This document shows positions 4,871 to 5,321 of a stretch of 5,321 nt of DNA, piece by piece. Source of the stretch: Thermoflexus sp. GTDB lineage: Bacteria; Chloroflexota; Anaerolineae; B4-G1; DUEL01. The notes beneath the pieces were generated by a model. The model saw only the letters and a list, made by a program, of their open reading frames with translations, was not told the origin of the DNA and made no database searches. The position numbers were made by a program, and so were the translations under genes. The stretch is taken from NCBI GenBank assembly GCA_028276215.1, contig JAPYWT010000197.1, positions 1-5,321 on the forward strand. Reading direction: 5' to 3'. How positions within the stretch are numbered: the stretch's first letter is position 1; each line of letters starts with the position of its first letter.

Positions 4871-5321
4871 TCACAGGGGGTATCCGCGGGGAGGCAGAAG
4901 ACCGGCCAGCCAGACCGGGAGGCCGTCCCGGTTCTCCGGGGTGACCTCCAGCGCCCAGGCATCGGGGAATCGCTCCAGGACGCGGGCGACCAGTTCGGGC
5001 CGGACGACCACCAGGGCCAGAAAGAAGCGCCCTTCCCGAAGGACGTCCATCCCGACGGCCCATCCGTCCCCTGCCATTTCCAGCGGCCCCAGTTCGTCCA
5101 CCACCAGCAGATCGCACGGAGTGCTGTGGGCGAGGACTTCCGCCCCCCATGCCAGCGCGCCGGGGTCAAAGACGTACCGGCCCACGGGCACGCCGCCGGG
5201 GCCGGTGGCCGTCAGCGACCGACGGTCGCCGGTCCGAACGTCCACCACCACCCGGCGGTCGTCATCTTCCCGCAGCGTCAGCAGGCCGGCGCAGGAGTAG
5301 TGGGCCTCCTTTGCCAGGGCG
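4871..5321 (-). CDS. THEP1-type nucleoside-triphosphatase, C-terminal part (5' end outside window)
   Basis: The minus-strand frame stays open from the TGA at 4871-4873 to the right edge, giving 149 visible codons. It belongs to the NTPase/THEP1 family of P-loop enzymes that hydrolyse nucleoside triphosphates in the cytoplasm. Diagnostic is the Walker B region LLVVDELGPLE (coded at 5078-5110; Asp at 5096-5098 and Glu at 5093-5095), preceded by GRYVFDPGALAWGAEVL and followed by LALVVVRPELVARVLERF. Upstream of a misleading GTG at 5251, the frame continues as AGLLTLREDDDRRVV, which matches the family's 'G..T' strand before the DVRTGDR segment. About 30 residues carrying the Walker A P-loop are expected beyond position 5321, since family members are usually around 180 residues. 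The cellular role of THEP1 enzymes is poorly known. The gene converges on the jelly-roll gene and shares its hairpin. Confidence 0.85.
   Translation of the reverse strand, partial: ALAKEAHYSCAGLLTLREDDDRRVVVDVRTGDRRSLTATGPGGVPVGRYVFDPGALAWGAEVLAHSTPCDLLVVDELGPLEMAGDGWAVGMDVLREGRFFLALVVVRPELVARVLERFPDAWALEVTPENRDGLPVWLAGLLPPRGYPL

Noticed and set aside
4871..5251. Complete small NTPase gene starting at the GTG at 5251
   Set aside because: The frame continues upstream to the window edge with sequence fitting the family, and a start at 5251 would omit the essential P-loop.

Overview
The window is GC-rich DNA, bacterial in style, with densely packed genes, Shine-Dalgarno sites on most of them and short repeat-filled gaps. 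Several traits suggest a Chloroflexota (Anaerolineae-like) genome: a surface CAP protein with a long Thr-Pro-Ser linker, heptanucleotide arrays and GCAGGC/GCCTGC palindromes between genes, and a jelly-roll protein with an 'LLPPDAG...WTIGGSADDAGIG' C-terminal module. The taxon is inferred from style only; no marker gene is present.

Layout. Positions 9-1139 (minus) encode an exported, membrane-anchored CAP/SCP-domain protein. Positions 1140-1367 are a divergent control region with one promoter facing each way; between them lie two arrays of 7-bp repeats and the arms of a palindromic element. Positions 1368-3289 (plus) form a probable three-gene operon with about 30-nt gaps: a 376-residue GNAT-fold acyltransferase-like protein, a free-standing acyl carrier protein with its phosphopantetheine serine, and a YacP-like NYN/PIN ribonuclease. 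Positions 3260-3474 are a cluster of three different inverted repeats. Positions 3521-4819 (plus) encode a three-module protein without a signal peptide (jelly-roll, Ig-like, conserved C-terminal module). A perfect 15-bp hairpin at 4829-4861 sits exactly midway between this gene and a convergent minus-strand gene, the C-terminal part of a THEP1-type nucleoside-triphosphatase that runs off the right edge.

How the genes may work together. The most suggestive pairing is the GNAT-fold protein with its own acyl carrier protein, which could be an acyl-ACP-dependent N- or O-acyltransferase module, possibly for a lipid. The NYN nuclease is probably a transcriptional passenger or an RNA-processing gene. 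The CAP protein acts at the cell surface; the jelly-roll protein and the NTPase have no visible functional link to the operon. No CRISPR array, tRNA, rRNA or transposase was seen.
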